Of a stretch of 64,000 nt of DNA, positions 35,129 to 45,377 are shown piece by piece. The DNA is taken from positions 3,472,001 through 3,536,000 of the forward strand of contig CM041779.1 in NCBI GenBank assembly GCA_023374045.1, written 5' to 3'. The translations under genes were made by a program, and so were the position numbers. The notes under the pieces are model-generated. The model did no database searches, was not told the origin of the DNA, and saw nothing but the letters and a program-made list of their open reading frames with translations. Position 1 is the first letter of the stretch; the number at the start of each line of letters is the position of its first letter. The stretch comes from Limonium bicolor (lineage: Eukaryota; Streptophyta; Magnoliopsida; Caryophyllales; Plumbaginaceae).

Positions 35129-36476
35129 TGATAAGTGTCTAAATGAGCATGATTTATAGGTGTATTTCATATATAATATTAGCACTTTTCTTGCTCATTT
35201 CTCCACTTCGGTTAGTTTTCCTCTAGTTTATGTTTTATTGTTTATCTCACAAAATTTATTGGTTTAACATGAGGAAAACCAAGCTGGGAGTAAAGTAGAT
35301 GAGACAAACGCATAGACGCAAACGGCTCAGAAAACGGACTTATAACGAAGAATGTAGAGCCGGTCAAACAGAGTCACGCGAAGTCACGTGCAACCGCCCC
35401 CTAAGTGGCGGACGTCACACGGACAACCGCCAGGCGGACACGGCTGAGGCAACCGCCTCTTAACGGGCGGTTAAGGAGGCGGACGTGACACAGGCTACCG
35501 CCTAGCGGACGAGGCGCGGTCGACACAGAGGCTACCGCCTCTTATCTCGCGGTCACCACACAGGCAACCGCCTCGCGGTCAACATAGAGGCTTCCGCCTC
35601 TTAATCTCGCGGACAACACAGGAGTTACCGCCACTTATTGGCGGTACTACCAGGCGGACACCAATAACCGTGACTAATTATCAGTCGCGACCAGTATCTT
35701 CTTCGCGCTGTCGTCGTCTGCAACTCGCCCGACTCGCCCGCAACTTATCCATCTACTCTGCGCACGCTCTGTCCCCTGCAATCAATGAAGGAAGCAATCA
35801 ATGCTCTTCTTCATCTGCAATCAAATTCGTACGGATCCAAACCTCTATATAAACCCAGCACCATAACTGCAAAAAGACACACCACGCACGACGGGAGTCT
35901 GAAGAAACCCATTCGCTTCCTCTTATATTTCCTCCCGTATCACCACATCATTCCACACTCACACAGTAACAAAAGAAGTAGAAGAGCAGCAGTGAGAGCG
36001 AGAACAGACCAGTTCTTCCTCTGAATTAATGTCAAAATCTATCTGTGTAATCTTCTTATCTCCGTTAATGTCTGAGTAATTTTCATTTGTATCCTAGGAT
36101 GGGGGTTTGACTTCTAATATTACGTAATTAATATTTATCACCTGTTTCTCTCATTTAACTTGTTTTAATTCCTTTCAACTAATATTGCTAAATGCTTTGT
36201 GCGACAAACGACTGCATTTATTTGGTAACTATCAACATATGATTTTGAGATAGTCTAGGTACCACCAAGGAATTAATCTTAGTATTTACACTCCGGACTG
36301 AGCAGGAAAATATTAAGGCTTTTATTAAGAGTTCGTAACTGACAATTATTAACTCTAATAGGCAATAAATAATTGAGACAAGGTTTTAAATATGTTTAAG
36401 TAATTTAGGAAAATTCCCCCGCTATCCTAGGATACATTTTTCCATCCACATCACTTAATTCACCTTTTAACTGTTT
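35129..36476 (+). repeat. Athila LTR copy 1 (B1), truncated
   Basis: Starts TGATAAGTGTC. It contains the ACCGCC/GGCGGT cluster (35390-35660) and a TATATAAA box at 35846-35853. It stops at CTGTTT, where the LTR should continue for another 230 bp or so; 3' UTR sequence follows, joined through the 4-bp microhomology GTTT (36473-36476). The preceding five bases are agtgc. In the GC-rich cluster it is base-for-base like LTR copy 8 at 63257. Confidence 0.88.
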
Positions 36477-36597
36477 AAGATCATGTACTATTGAGTTCTT
36501 TATCCTACCCTTCATAATAATATTTGTTAATATTGAGCATTCCCTACTTGTGTACGTAGTTTTGCTTGAGGACAAGCAAAAGATAAGTGTGGGGGTG
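36477..36597 (+). promoter_or_regulatory. 3' UTR remnant with primary hairpin-PPT
   Basis: Starts AAGATCATGTAC. TTTTGCTTG (36560-36568), loop AGGA and CAAGCAAAA (36573-36581) form a perfect 9-bp stem. GATAAGTGTGGGGG follows and the next LTR starts at 36598. All of gag-pro is deleted between LTR copy 1 and this point. Confidence 0.85.
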
Positions 36598-38176
36598 TGA
36601 TAAGTGTCTAAATGAGCATATTTTATAGGTGTATTTCATATATAATATTAGCACTTTTCTTGCTCATTTCTCCACTTCGGTTAGTTTTCCTCTTGTTTAT
36701 GTTTTATTGTTTATCTCACAAATTTATTGGTTTAACATGAGGAAAACCAAGCTGGGAGTGAAGTAGATTAAGAGACAAACGCATAGACACAAACGGCTCA
36801 GAAAACGGACTTATAACGAAGAATGTAGAGCCGGTCAAACAGAGGCACGCGAGAGTCACGCGGTGGACCGTGCAACCGCCCCCTAAGTGGCGGACGTCAC
36901 ACGGACAACCGCCAGGCGGACATGGCTGAGGCAACCGCCTCTTAACGGGCGGTTAAGGAGGCGGACGAGGCACAAGCAACCGCCTCGCGGTCAACATAGA
37001 GGCTACCGCCTCTTAACTCGCGGTCACCACACAGGCAACCGCCTCGCGGTAAATATAGAGGCTACCGCCTCATAATCTCGCGGACAACACAGGAGTTACC
37101 GCCACTTATTGGGCGGTACTAGCAGGCGGACACCAACAGACTAATTATCAGTCGCGACTATCTTCTTCGCGCCGTCGTCTGCAACTCGCCCGACTCGCCC
37201 GCAACTTATCCATCTACTCCGCACGCGTATTCAGTCTGTCCCCTGCGCAATCAATGAAGCAATCAATGCTCTTCTGCAATCAAACTCGTACGGATCCAAA
37301 CCTCTATATAAACCCACCACCTTAACTGCATAAAGACACACCACGCACGACGGGAGTCTGAAGAAACCCATTCGCTTCCACTTATATTTCCTCCCGTATC
37401 ACCACATCATTCCACACTCACGCAGTAACAAAAGAAATAGAAGAGCAGCAGTGAGAGCTAGAGCAGACCAGTTCTTCCTCTGAATTAATGTCAAAATCTA
37501 TCTGTGTAATCTTCTTATCTCCATTAATGTCTGAGTAATTTTCATTTGTATCCTAGGATGGGGGTTTGACTTCTAATATTACGTAATTAATATTTATCAC
37601 CTGTTTCTCTCATTTAAATTGTTTTAATTCCTTTCAACTAATATTGCTAAATGCTTTGCGCGACAAACGACTGCATTTATTTGGTAATTATCAACATATG
37701 ATTTTGAGATAGTCTAGGTACCACAAAGGAATTAATCTTAGTATTTACACTCCGGACTGAGCAGGAAAATATTAAGGCTTTTATTAAGAGTTCGTAACTG
37801 ACAATTATTAACTCTAATAGGCAATAAATAATTGAGACAAGGTTTTAAATATGTTTAAGTAATTTAGGAAAATTCCCCCGCTATCCTAGGATACATTTTT
37901 CCATCCACATCACTTAATTCACCTTTTAACTGTTTTTATTATTTCTGTATTAATTTAACAACAAATCAAGCTTGCCTCCGGCTAAACCCCTTTTTACAGT
38001 TTTTAAGTAACTACCAAGACTAGGGTAAATTGAACAATCTCCCTGTGGATACGACACTCGTTATAGTACTACGACCGGGAATTGTTTGCAGCCCGACGTT
38101 TATAATTTGAGTTTTTAATTTCTTTCTTTTATGTAAATTACACCTGTTCTAAACCACTCAGAAACAACATTCTGCA
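36598..38176 (+). repeat. Athila LTR copy 2 (B2), full length
   Basis: 1579 bp, TGATAAGTG to CATTCTGCA. GC-rich cluster 36873-37130; TATATAAA at 37305-37312. It forms the left arm of the large palindrome. Confidence 0.92.
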
Positions 38177-38199
38177 AATCCCCGGCAACGGCGCCAATT

Positions 38200-39777
38200 T
38201 GCAGAATGTTATTTCTGAGTGGTTTAGAACAGGTGTAATTTACATAAAAGAAAGAAATTAAAAACTCAAATTATAAACGTCGGGCTGCAAACAATTCCCG
38301 GTCGTAGTACTATAACGAGTGTCGTATCCACAGGGAGATTGTTCAATTTACCCTAGTCTTGGTAGTTACTTAAAAACTGTAAAAAGGGGTTTAGCCGGAG
38401 GCAAGCTTGATTTGTTGTTAAATTAATACAGAAATAATAAAAACAGTTAAAAGGTGAATTAAGTGATGTGGATGGAAAAATGTATCCTAGGATAGCGGGG
38501 GAATTTTCCTAAATTACTTAAACATATTTAAAACCTTGTCTCAATTATTTATTGCCTATTAGAGTTAATAATTGTCAGTTACGAACTCTTAATAAAAGCC
38601 TTAATATTTTCCTGCTCAGTCCGGAGTGTAAATACTAAGATTAATTCCTTTGTGGTACCTAGACTATCTCAAAATCATATGTTGATAATTACCAAATAAA
38701 TGCAGTCGTTTGTCGCGCAAAGCATTTAGCAATATTAGTTGAAAGGAATTAAAACAAGTTAAATGAGAGAAACAGGTGATAAATATTAATTACGTAATAT
38801 TAGAAGTCAAACCCCCATCCTAGGATACAAATGAAAATTACTCAGACATTAACGGAGATAAGAAGATTACACAGATAGATTTTGACATTAATTCAGAGGA
38901 AGAACTGGTCTGCTCTAGCTCTCACTGCTGCTCTTCTATTTCTTTTGTTACTGCGTGAGTGTGGAATGATGTGGTGATACGGGAGGAAATATAAGTGGAA
39001 GCGAATGGGTTTCTTCAGACTCCCGTCGTGCGTGGTGTGTCTTTATGCAGTTAAGGTGGTGGGTTTATATAGAGGTTTGGATCCGTACGAGTTTGATTGC
39101 AGAAGAGCATTGATTGCTTCATTGATTGCGCAGGGGACAGACTGAATACGCGTGCGGAGTAGATGGATAAGTTGCGGGCGAGTCGGGCGAGTTGCAGACG
39201 ACGGCGCGAAGAAGATAGTCGCGACTGATAATTAGTCTGTTGGTGTCCGCCTGCTAGTACCGCCCAATAAGTGGCGGTAACTCCTGTGTTGTCCGCGAGA
39301 TTATGAGGCGGTAGCCTCTATATTTACCGCGAGGCGGTTGCCTGTGTGGTGACCGCGAGTTAAGAGGCGGTAGCCTCTATGTTGACCGCGAGGCGGTTGC
39401 TTGTGCCTCGTCCGCCTCCTTAACCGCCCGTTAAGAGGCGGTTGCCTCAGCCTTGTCCGCCTGGCGGTTGTCCGTGTGACGTCCGCCACTTAGGGGGCGG
39501 TTGCACGGTCCACCGCGTGACTCTCGCGTGCCTCTGTTTGACCGGCTCTACATTCTTCGTTATAAGTCCGTTTTCTGAGCCGTTTGTGTCTATGCGTTTG
39601 TCTCTTAATCTACTTCACTCCCAGCTTGGTTTTCCTCATGTTAAACCAATAAATTTGTGAGATAAACAATAAAACATAAACTAGAGGAAAACTAACCGAA
39701 GTGGAGAAATGAGCAAGAAAAGTGCTAATATTATATGTGAAATACACCTATAAACATGCTCATTTAGACACTTATCA
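38200..39777 (-). repeat. Athila LTR copy 3 (B3), full length, minus
   Basis: 1578 bp. It has a PBS in minus orientation on its left (38180-38196) and a PPT in minus orientation on its right, so it is flanked by both priming signals. Confidence 0.9.
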
Positions 39778-40990
39778 CACCCCCACACTTATCTTTTGCT
39801 TGTCCTCAAGCAAAACTACGTACCCAAGTAGGGAATGCTCAATATTAACAAATATTATTATGAAGGGTAGGATAAAGAACTCAATAGTACATGATCTTAA
39901 ACTTTTTAGAGGAGTGTGATCCATCACCTACTGGTGGCATAGGTGTACTCAGGGCAAAAATAAAAATTAGAGTTTCGGGGTATGATCCGGAGTACTTCAA
40001 TGCTTCTTGATTTAAGGTGACTTTGAGAACTTTTACCATGGCCAACTTCTCTCAAGAATGGGCATTGAGGAGAAAACAAAAGGAAAAATAGATTTATGCA
40101 TTTGTTTCACTTTTGCACAAGAGATGAGAAGATAATATGTAGGCATCAAGCCCTTGTATTTAAGAACACTCAACTCTCTTTGTTGGTTACCAATGGTGTC
40201 TCGCAAGTCCCTTATTTATTATATTTTTTTCTTTTTCTTTTTTGACAGAGAAGCACCCCTTAGCAATCCCTAAGAAAGAAGACAGAAAAAACCCCTGAGC
40301 AAATAAAAATCCAACCATTTCAGATCATTTGGTCACACCGCATAAAAATGCTCCTCAAAAGTAATCAAAATTTTAAAATTTTTGTACATTTATGTACCAT
40401 TTATCCCACAATTCATAACAATATTTATTCCTAAAGAGAACAACCCACATAAAAAGGGTCCGCGATATTGAATTTGAACAAACGCAAGATAAGCAGAGAG
40501 ATTAAGCATTTTAGCATAAAATGTCACCGAAAAGGGCACACTCCCCCACACTTAAATTGAACAATGTCCTCATTGTTCACTAGAAAAACAAGGGAAAGAT
40601 TCAGAAGGCCGTTTCGGTAAGCAGATAAAATAGAGACAACACATTGGTCACTAATATTCATTTAAGCATATAAACTCTCCTCCGCATATTTTATTTAAAT
40701 AAAAGCAAGTTTAAAGAAACTGGTACTCCCCTGATTTTATTTTTGCTAGCGTGTTTTGGACTTCCCCCACACTTGAGCTTCAGCCTCAAGTAGCGTAGCT
40801 TGGTTGCGGTGTAGACATGAAATTGCACCTGCATAAAACACTAGAAGCAACCATACTATAAACGGGGTTAAAGTTAGCAAAAATAAAATTGAAGGGAATC
40901 TGAAAATTAAAACAGCATAAAAGCATATAAAAGATAAGTTCGTCCGGGTTGCCTCCCGGAAAGCTGCCCTTCTTTAACGTCTTTAGCTAG
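39778..40990 (-). other. 3' UTR of the minus Athila copy, with hairpin-PPT modules
   Basis: On the minus strand, from the gene toward the LTR: module 1 hairpin (ACTTGAG/CTCAAGT, 40772-40792) with its PPT, module 2 hairpin (GAACAATG, AGGA, CATTGTTC, 40559-40578) with AAGTGTGGGGGAGTG, and module 3 hairpin (TTTTGCTTG, AGGA, CAAGCAAAA, 39794-39815) with the PPT at the LTR edge. Otherwise non-coding. Confidence 0.8.
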
Positions 40991-41001
40991 ACGCTTTTTC
41001 G

Positions 41002-43107
41002 TTAGATCGATCCTGGGGGGTGGTTATGAGGAGTAGATCCAAAGCATGACTCGATGGTTTTTTTGAGAGTCCACCTGGATGCATGTTTTCTTTTCTTATC
41101 CCGCTCTTCGTCCGGGATTGGTGGTGGTATCTCTGTAATAGACATGCCGTCTGGAAGGGTGATAAACAGAAGTGGGGATGATGATGATTGAGTATCCCTC
41201 ACAAACTTGAGATCTTTGGATTTGCTATCTGGAGATCTTCCTGATGCAAACTCCAGCTTTTCGTTGTAAGCTTGGAGGGTGATTTTCCCCTGGGCTACCC
41301 AAATGTGCACATCGGCTGTGGCAAGGAATGGTCGTCCAAGGATGAGAGGTGTAGTGGAGTTCTCTTCGATGTCTAGAATGACAAAATCACATGGGAAGTA
41401 TAAGTGCTCCACTTTAATGATAACATCCTCCACCACTCCGCTTGGGTAAGCTACTGAACCATCTGCCAGTTGCAGGGTCATCTTAGTCTTTTTCATCTCT
41501 CCAATTCCCAGCTTTTTGAAAGTGGAGAGGGGCATCAAATTAATGGAAGCGCCTAGATCGCATAGGGAGTATGGAAATGAGGTGCTACCAATTGTGACTG
41601 GAATAGTGAAGCTGCCTGGATCATTGCATTTTGATGGTAGTGGTTTTTGTAGAGTAGCTGAGCAAGCTACATTGAGAGGTACCGTACCGACTTCGGCCAA
41701 TTTAGTTTTGTTGGATATGAGGTGTTTGAGGAATTTGGCATAGTTTGGCATTTTGGCAATGAGGTCTACGAACTGTATATTGACGTTTAGTTGCTTCAGC
41801 ATTGCTAGAAACTTACCATATTCATTATCCAATTTCTGCTTCTGGAGTCGACGAGGAAATGGTATAGGCGGTTCTTGTGAAGGAGGTTCTGAAGCTGGTG
41901 GAATAGTGAGGACGCTTGGAGATGTCTTTTCTGCTGGGGACTCAGCTTTTTCTTCACTATCCTCTTTGGATGCTTCTGATTGTTGCGGGATGTGAATCTC
42001 GTCGGTTTTCTTACCGCTTCTCAAGGTTATCGCCTTAACCTCTTCTCCTTCTTCTTCAAATTCGAGCTTCTCATTTTCATAACCGGCTACCAAGTTCTCG
42101 AGGTAGGTATTCTCAGATTGAATGCGATTTTTATAGACTTTGGCGGTGCTTTCAAGTTCAGCTACATTCCTTTTGGAAGTTTTGATTGCTACAACCCACT
42201 CTTGGAGGGAAGGGTGTAGTTCTGGAATTTTAGCTGTTTTAGCCACCTCCGTCTTTTCTTCATCGTGCTCCTTCACATAGATGCACTTGGCTTGCTCTCT
42301 TGGATTTGGTTCATTTTGGCTGGGGAGAGCCCCTGGCGGTCTTCGAGCAAGATGTTCTGCAAGTTGATTGAATTTTCCTTCGATTTTCTGGTTGAAGGCT
42401 TCTTGCGCAGAAAGCTGGTTCTGAGTTATGGACATGAAACCCTTCATCATCTCTTTGAGTTCTGCGTTTGGATCAGAAGAGGATGAAGATGGTTGTTGTG
42501 TGTTGTTGTGTTGTTGTTGTTGGAAACCTGGAGGGGCACCTAGTGCTCTGTAACCCATATTAGAGTTTGGTTGGGGTCGGTTCCCCTGATAGGCATTGGA
42601 ATTGTTGTTCTGCCCTCCTTGGTTCTGATCATTATTTTTCCATGAGAAATTCGGGTGATTTCTCCATGGATAGTTGTTGTTGATGTTATTGTTGTAGGAA
42701 TTACCGGGGCGGTTTCCTATGAATTGTACTTCCTCGTACTGGCCTTTGCCTTCGCATTGATGAGTTTCATGAGGACCGGCGCATATGGCACATCCTTCTG
42801 TAGGCGGAGCTGACGATGAACTTGTAGGTGGGGAAGCTATTGTCTTTACAATTTCGTTTTGTGATGTTGTTAGCTTTTCCACCATCTTTGCAAGGGACGA
42901 GATCTGAGCTGATAAATGATCTGTAGGCTCAACATGGAGTAGGCCTGCTGCTCGCGGTGTTCTTCCTTTGGATCTCGTCCACTGTCTGGTAACCAACAAA
43001 GAGACACCATTGGTAACCAACAAAGAGAGTTGAGTGTTCTTAAATACAAGGGCTTGATGCCTACATATTATCTTCTCATCTCTTGTGCAAAAGTGAAACA
43101 AATGCAT
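41002..43107 (-). CDS. gag-pro: Athila Gag (C-terminal part) plus protease, chimeric N-terminus
   Basis: A 701-codon frame and the only long intact coding stretch of the family here. Residues 1 to about 40 come from antisense 3' UTR across a rearrangement join (42988-43027) and are not retroelement protein. Authentic Gag starts around residue 42 (QWTRSKGR). Residues 106-118 hold a zinc knuckle C-x2-C-x3-H-x4-C (C106, C109, H113, C118), followed by an Asn/Gln-rich stretch and a helical region. The retropepsin lies at about 495-615, with catalytic D517 in LCDLGASINLMP and the ILGRPFLATA flap-side motif at 589-598; D-L-G rather than D-T/S-G is usual in Athila. The capsid domain is missing. The frame ends shortly after the protease, with no reverse transcriptase. 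Family assignment is firm; expression is doubtful. Confidence 0.88.
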   Translation of the reverse strand: MHLFHFCTRDEKIICRHQALVFKNTQLSLLVTNGVSLLVTRQWTRSKGRTPRAAGLLHVEPTDHLSAQISSLAKMVEKLTTSQNEIVKTIASPPTSSSSAPPTEGCAICAGPHETHQCEGKGQYEEVQFIGNRPGNSYNNNINNNYPWRNHPNFSWKNNDQNQGGQNNNSNAYQGNRPQPNSNMGYRALGAPPGFQQQQHNNTQQPSSSSSDPNAELKEMMKGFMSITQNQLSAQEAFNQKIEGKFNQLAEHLARRPPGALPSQNEPNPREQAKCIYVKEHDEEKTEVAKTAKIPELHPSLQEWVVAIKTSKRNVAELESTAKVYKNRIQSENTYLENLVAGYENEKLEFEEEGEEVKAITLRSGKKTDEIHIPQQSEASKEDSEEKAESPAEKTSPSVLTIPPASEPPSQEPPIPFPRRLQKQKLDNEYGKFLAMLKQLNVNIQFVDLIAKMPNYAKFLKHLISNKTKLAEVGTVPLNVACSATLQKPLPSKCNDPGSFTIPVTIGSTSFPYSLCDLGASINLMPLSTFKKLGIGEMKKTKMTLQLADGSVAYPSGVVEDVIIKVEHLYFPCDFVILDIEENSTTPLILGRPFLATADVHIWVAQGKITLQAYNEKLEFASGRSPDSKSKDLKFVRDTQSSSSPLLFITLPDGMSITEIPPPIPDEERDKKRKHASRWTLKKTIESCFGSTPHNHPPGSI
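42988..43027. other. Rearrangement join with templated filler
   Basis: GGTAACCAACAAAGAG occurs twice (42988-43003 and 43012-43027), separated by 8 bp, exactly where minus-strand gag meets plus-strand 3' UTR. A short copied filler at a breakpoint is typical of repair by template switching. Confidence 0.7.
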
Positions 43108-43424
43108 AAATCTATTTTTCCTTTTGTTTTCTCCTCAATGCCCATTCTTGAGAGAAGTTGGCCATGGTAAAAGTTCTCAAAGTCACCTTAAATCAAGAAG
43201 CATTGAAGTACTCCGGATCATACCCTGAAACTCTAATTTTTATTTTTGCCCTGAGTACACCTATGCCACCAGTAGGTGATGGATCACACTCCTCTAAAAA
43301 GTTTAAGATCATGTACTATTGAGTTCTTTATCCTACCCTTCATAATAATTTGTTAATATTGAGCATTCCCTACTTGGGTACGTAGTTTTGCTTGAGGACA
43401 AGCAAAAAGATAAGTGTGGGGGTG
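43028..43424 (+). other. Plus-strand 3' UTR end with PPT
   Basis: Matches 62850-63256 and, inverted, 39778-40180. It ends with the TTGCTTG/AGGA/CAAGCAA hairpin and AAGATAAGTGTGGGGG before LTR copy 4. Confidence 0.8.
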
Positions 43425-44980
43425 TGATAAGTGTCCAAATGAGCATGATTTATAGGTGTATTTCATATATAATATTAGCACTTTTCTTGCTCATTTCTCC
43501 ACTTCGGTTAGTTTTCCTCTAGTTTATGTTTTATTGTTTATCTCACAAATTTATTGGTTTAACATAAGGAAAACCAAGCTGGGAGTAAAGTAGATAAAGA
43601 AACGAACACATAGACGCAAACGGCTCAGAAAACGGACTTATAACGAAGAATGTAGAGCCGGTCAAACAGAGTCACGCGAGAGTCACGTGCAACCGCCCCC
43701 TAAGTTGCGGACGTCACACGGACAACCGCCAGGCGGACAGGGCTGAGGCAACCGCCGGTTAAGGAGGCGGACGAGGCACAAGCAACCGCCTCGCGGTCGA
43801 CACAGAGGCTACCGCCTCTTAACTCGCGGTCACCACACAGGCAACCGCCTCGCGGTCACCATAGAGGCTACCGCCTCTTAAGCTCGCGGACAACACAGGA
43901 GTTACCGCCACTTATTGGGCGGTACCAGCAGGCGGAACCGTGACTAATTATCAGTCGCGACCAGTATCTTCTTCGTGCCGTCGTCGTCTGCAACTCGCCC
44001 GACTCGCCCGCAACTTATCCATCTACTCTGCACACGCTCTGTCCCCTGCAATCAATGAAGGAAGCAACCAATGCTCTTCTGCAATCAAATTCGTACGGAT
44101 CCAAACATCTATATAAACCCACCACCTTAACTGCATAAACACACACCACGCACGACGGGAGTCTGAAGAAACCCATTCGCTTCCTTTTATATTTCCTCCC
44201 GTATCACCACATCATTCCACACTCACACAGTAACAAAAGAAGTAGAAGAGCAGCTGTGAGAGCGAGAACAGACCAGTTCTTCCTCTGAATTAATGTCAAA
44301 ATCTATCTGTGTAATCTTCTTATCTCCGTTAATGTCTGAGTAATTTTCATTTGTATCCTAGGATGGGGGTTTGACTTCTAATATTACGTAATTAATATTT
44401 ATCACCTGTTTCTCTCATTTAACTTGTTTTAATTCCTTTCAACTAATATTGCTAAATGCTTTGCGCGACAAACGACTGCATTTATTTGGTAACTATCAAC
44501 ATATGATTTTGAGATAGTCTAGGTACCACCAAGGAATTAATCTTAGTATTTACACTCCGGACTGAGCAGGAAAATATTAAGGCTTTTATTAAGAGTTCGT
44601 AACTGACAATTATTAACTCTAATAGGCAATAAATAATTGAGACAAGGTTATAAATATGTCTAAGTAATTTAGGAAATTCCCCCGCTATCCTAGGATACAT
44701 TTTTCGATCCACATCACTTAATTCACCTTTTAACTGTTTTTATTATTTCTGTATTAATTTAACAACAAATCAAGCTTGCCTCCGGCTAAACCCCTTTTTA
44801 CAGTTTTTAAGTAACTACCAAGACTAGGGTAAATTGAACAATCTCCCTGTGGATACGACACTCGTTATAGTACTACGACCGGGAATTGTTTGCAGCCCGA
44901 CGTTTATAATTTGAGTTTTTAATTTCTTTCTTTTATGTAAATTACACCTGTTCTAAACCACTCAGAAACAACATTCTGCA
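43425..44980 (+). repeat. Athila LTR copy 4 (B4)
   Basis: 1556 bp, TGATAAGTGTCC to CATTCTGCA, with TATATAAA at 44110-44117. It shares private variants with copy 6 (for example CTAAGTTGCGG and CATCTATATAAA), although copy 6 lies in the opposite orientation. Confidence 0.9.
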
Positions 44981-44983
44981 AAT

Positions 44984-45000
44984 TGGCGCCGTTGCCGGGG
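44984..45000 (+). promoter_or_regulatory. Primer-binding site, tRNA-Asp (17 nt)
   Basis: TGGCGCCGTTGCCGGGG, three bases after LTR copy 4. The following 20 bases (45001-45020) are not leader but a scrap of gag (compare 60764-60783), so the element is broken right at its PBS. Confidence 0.85.
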
Positions 45001-45017
45001 CATCTATGTGAAGGAGC

Positions 45018-45377
45018 ACGTAGGGCTAGAGGTGAATTTGGTGGACTGTAAAATAAATAAAATGGAGAAGGCGGGAGAAGAGAAATGAGATGGTGGTGAA
45101 GTGGTCGTGGATCGATTGGTGAATTCGTGTGTGATTTATTGGGTGAAGCTCGTGGGTTTATATAGAAAAAGGAAGAAGAAAGCAGAGAAGATAAACAGAC
45201 GCGTGAGCGAGCAAATGATTGAGGCGGTGGAAGATTGAGCTCATTGATTGCTCACTGATTGAAGGGGACAGACAGAGAGGCGTGAATTAAGGTAGGCGCA
45301 GACAGTGGACGAGTTGCAGTCGGCGCGAGTTGCAGACGAAGACGGAAGACGGGCGAAGAAGATACTGGTCGCGAGGT
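45018..45377 (-). repeat. Duplicated fragment of the variant LTR
   Basis: Closely matches 46164-46518 in the adjacent variant LTR, in the same orientation. It is joined to the gag scrap through the shared bases ACG. Confidence 0.8.

Larger units (their letters stand above)
36473..39902. repeat. 3.4-kb near-perfect palindrome centred on a 17-nt tRNA-Asp end
   Basis: Left arm 36473-38179 (1707 bp) and right arm 38197-39902 (1706 bp) are reverse complements with only a handful of mismatches noticed. Each arm holds 3' UTR end, PPT, a full LTR and the three bases AAT that normally precede the PBS. The spacer CCCCGGCAACGGCGCCA (38180-38196) equals the 3' end of tRNA-Asp including CCA; on the minus strand it is the PBS. 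Transcripts from the flanking sequence would fold into long double-stranded RNA. Confidence 0.85.

Noticed and set aside
36887..37075. Arg-rich ORFs in the ACCGCC/GGCGGT clusters of the Athila LTRs
   Set aside because: Recur in every LTR copy on alternating strands and read through hairpin repeats upstream of the TATA box; not genes.
41516..42486. Plus-strand ORFs opposite gag-pro
   Set aside because: They are antisense shadows of the 41002-43107 minus-strand protein and carry no motifs of their own.
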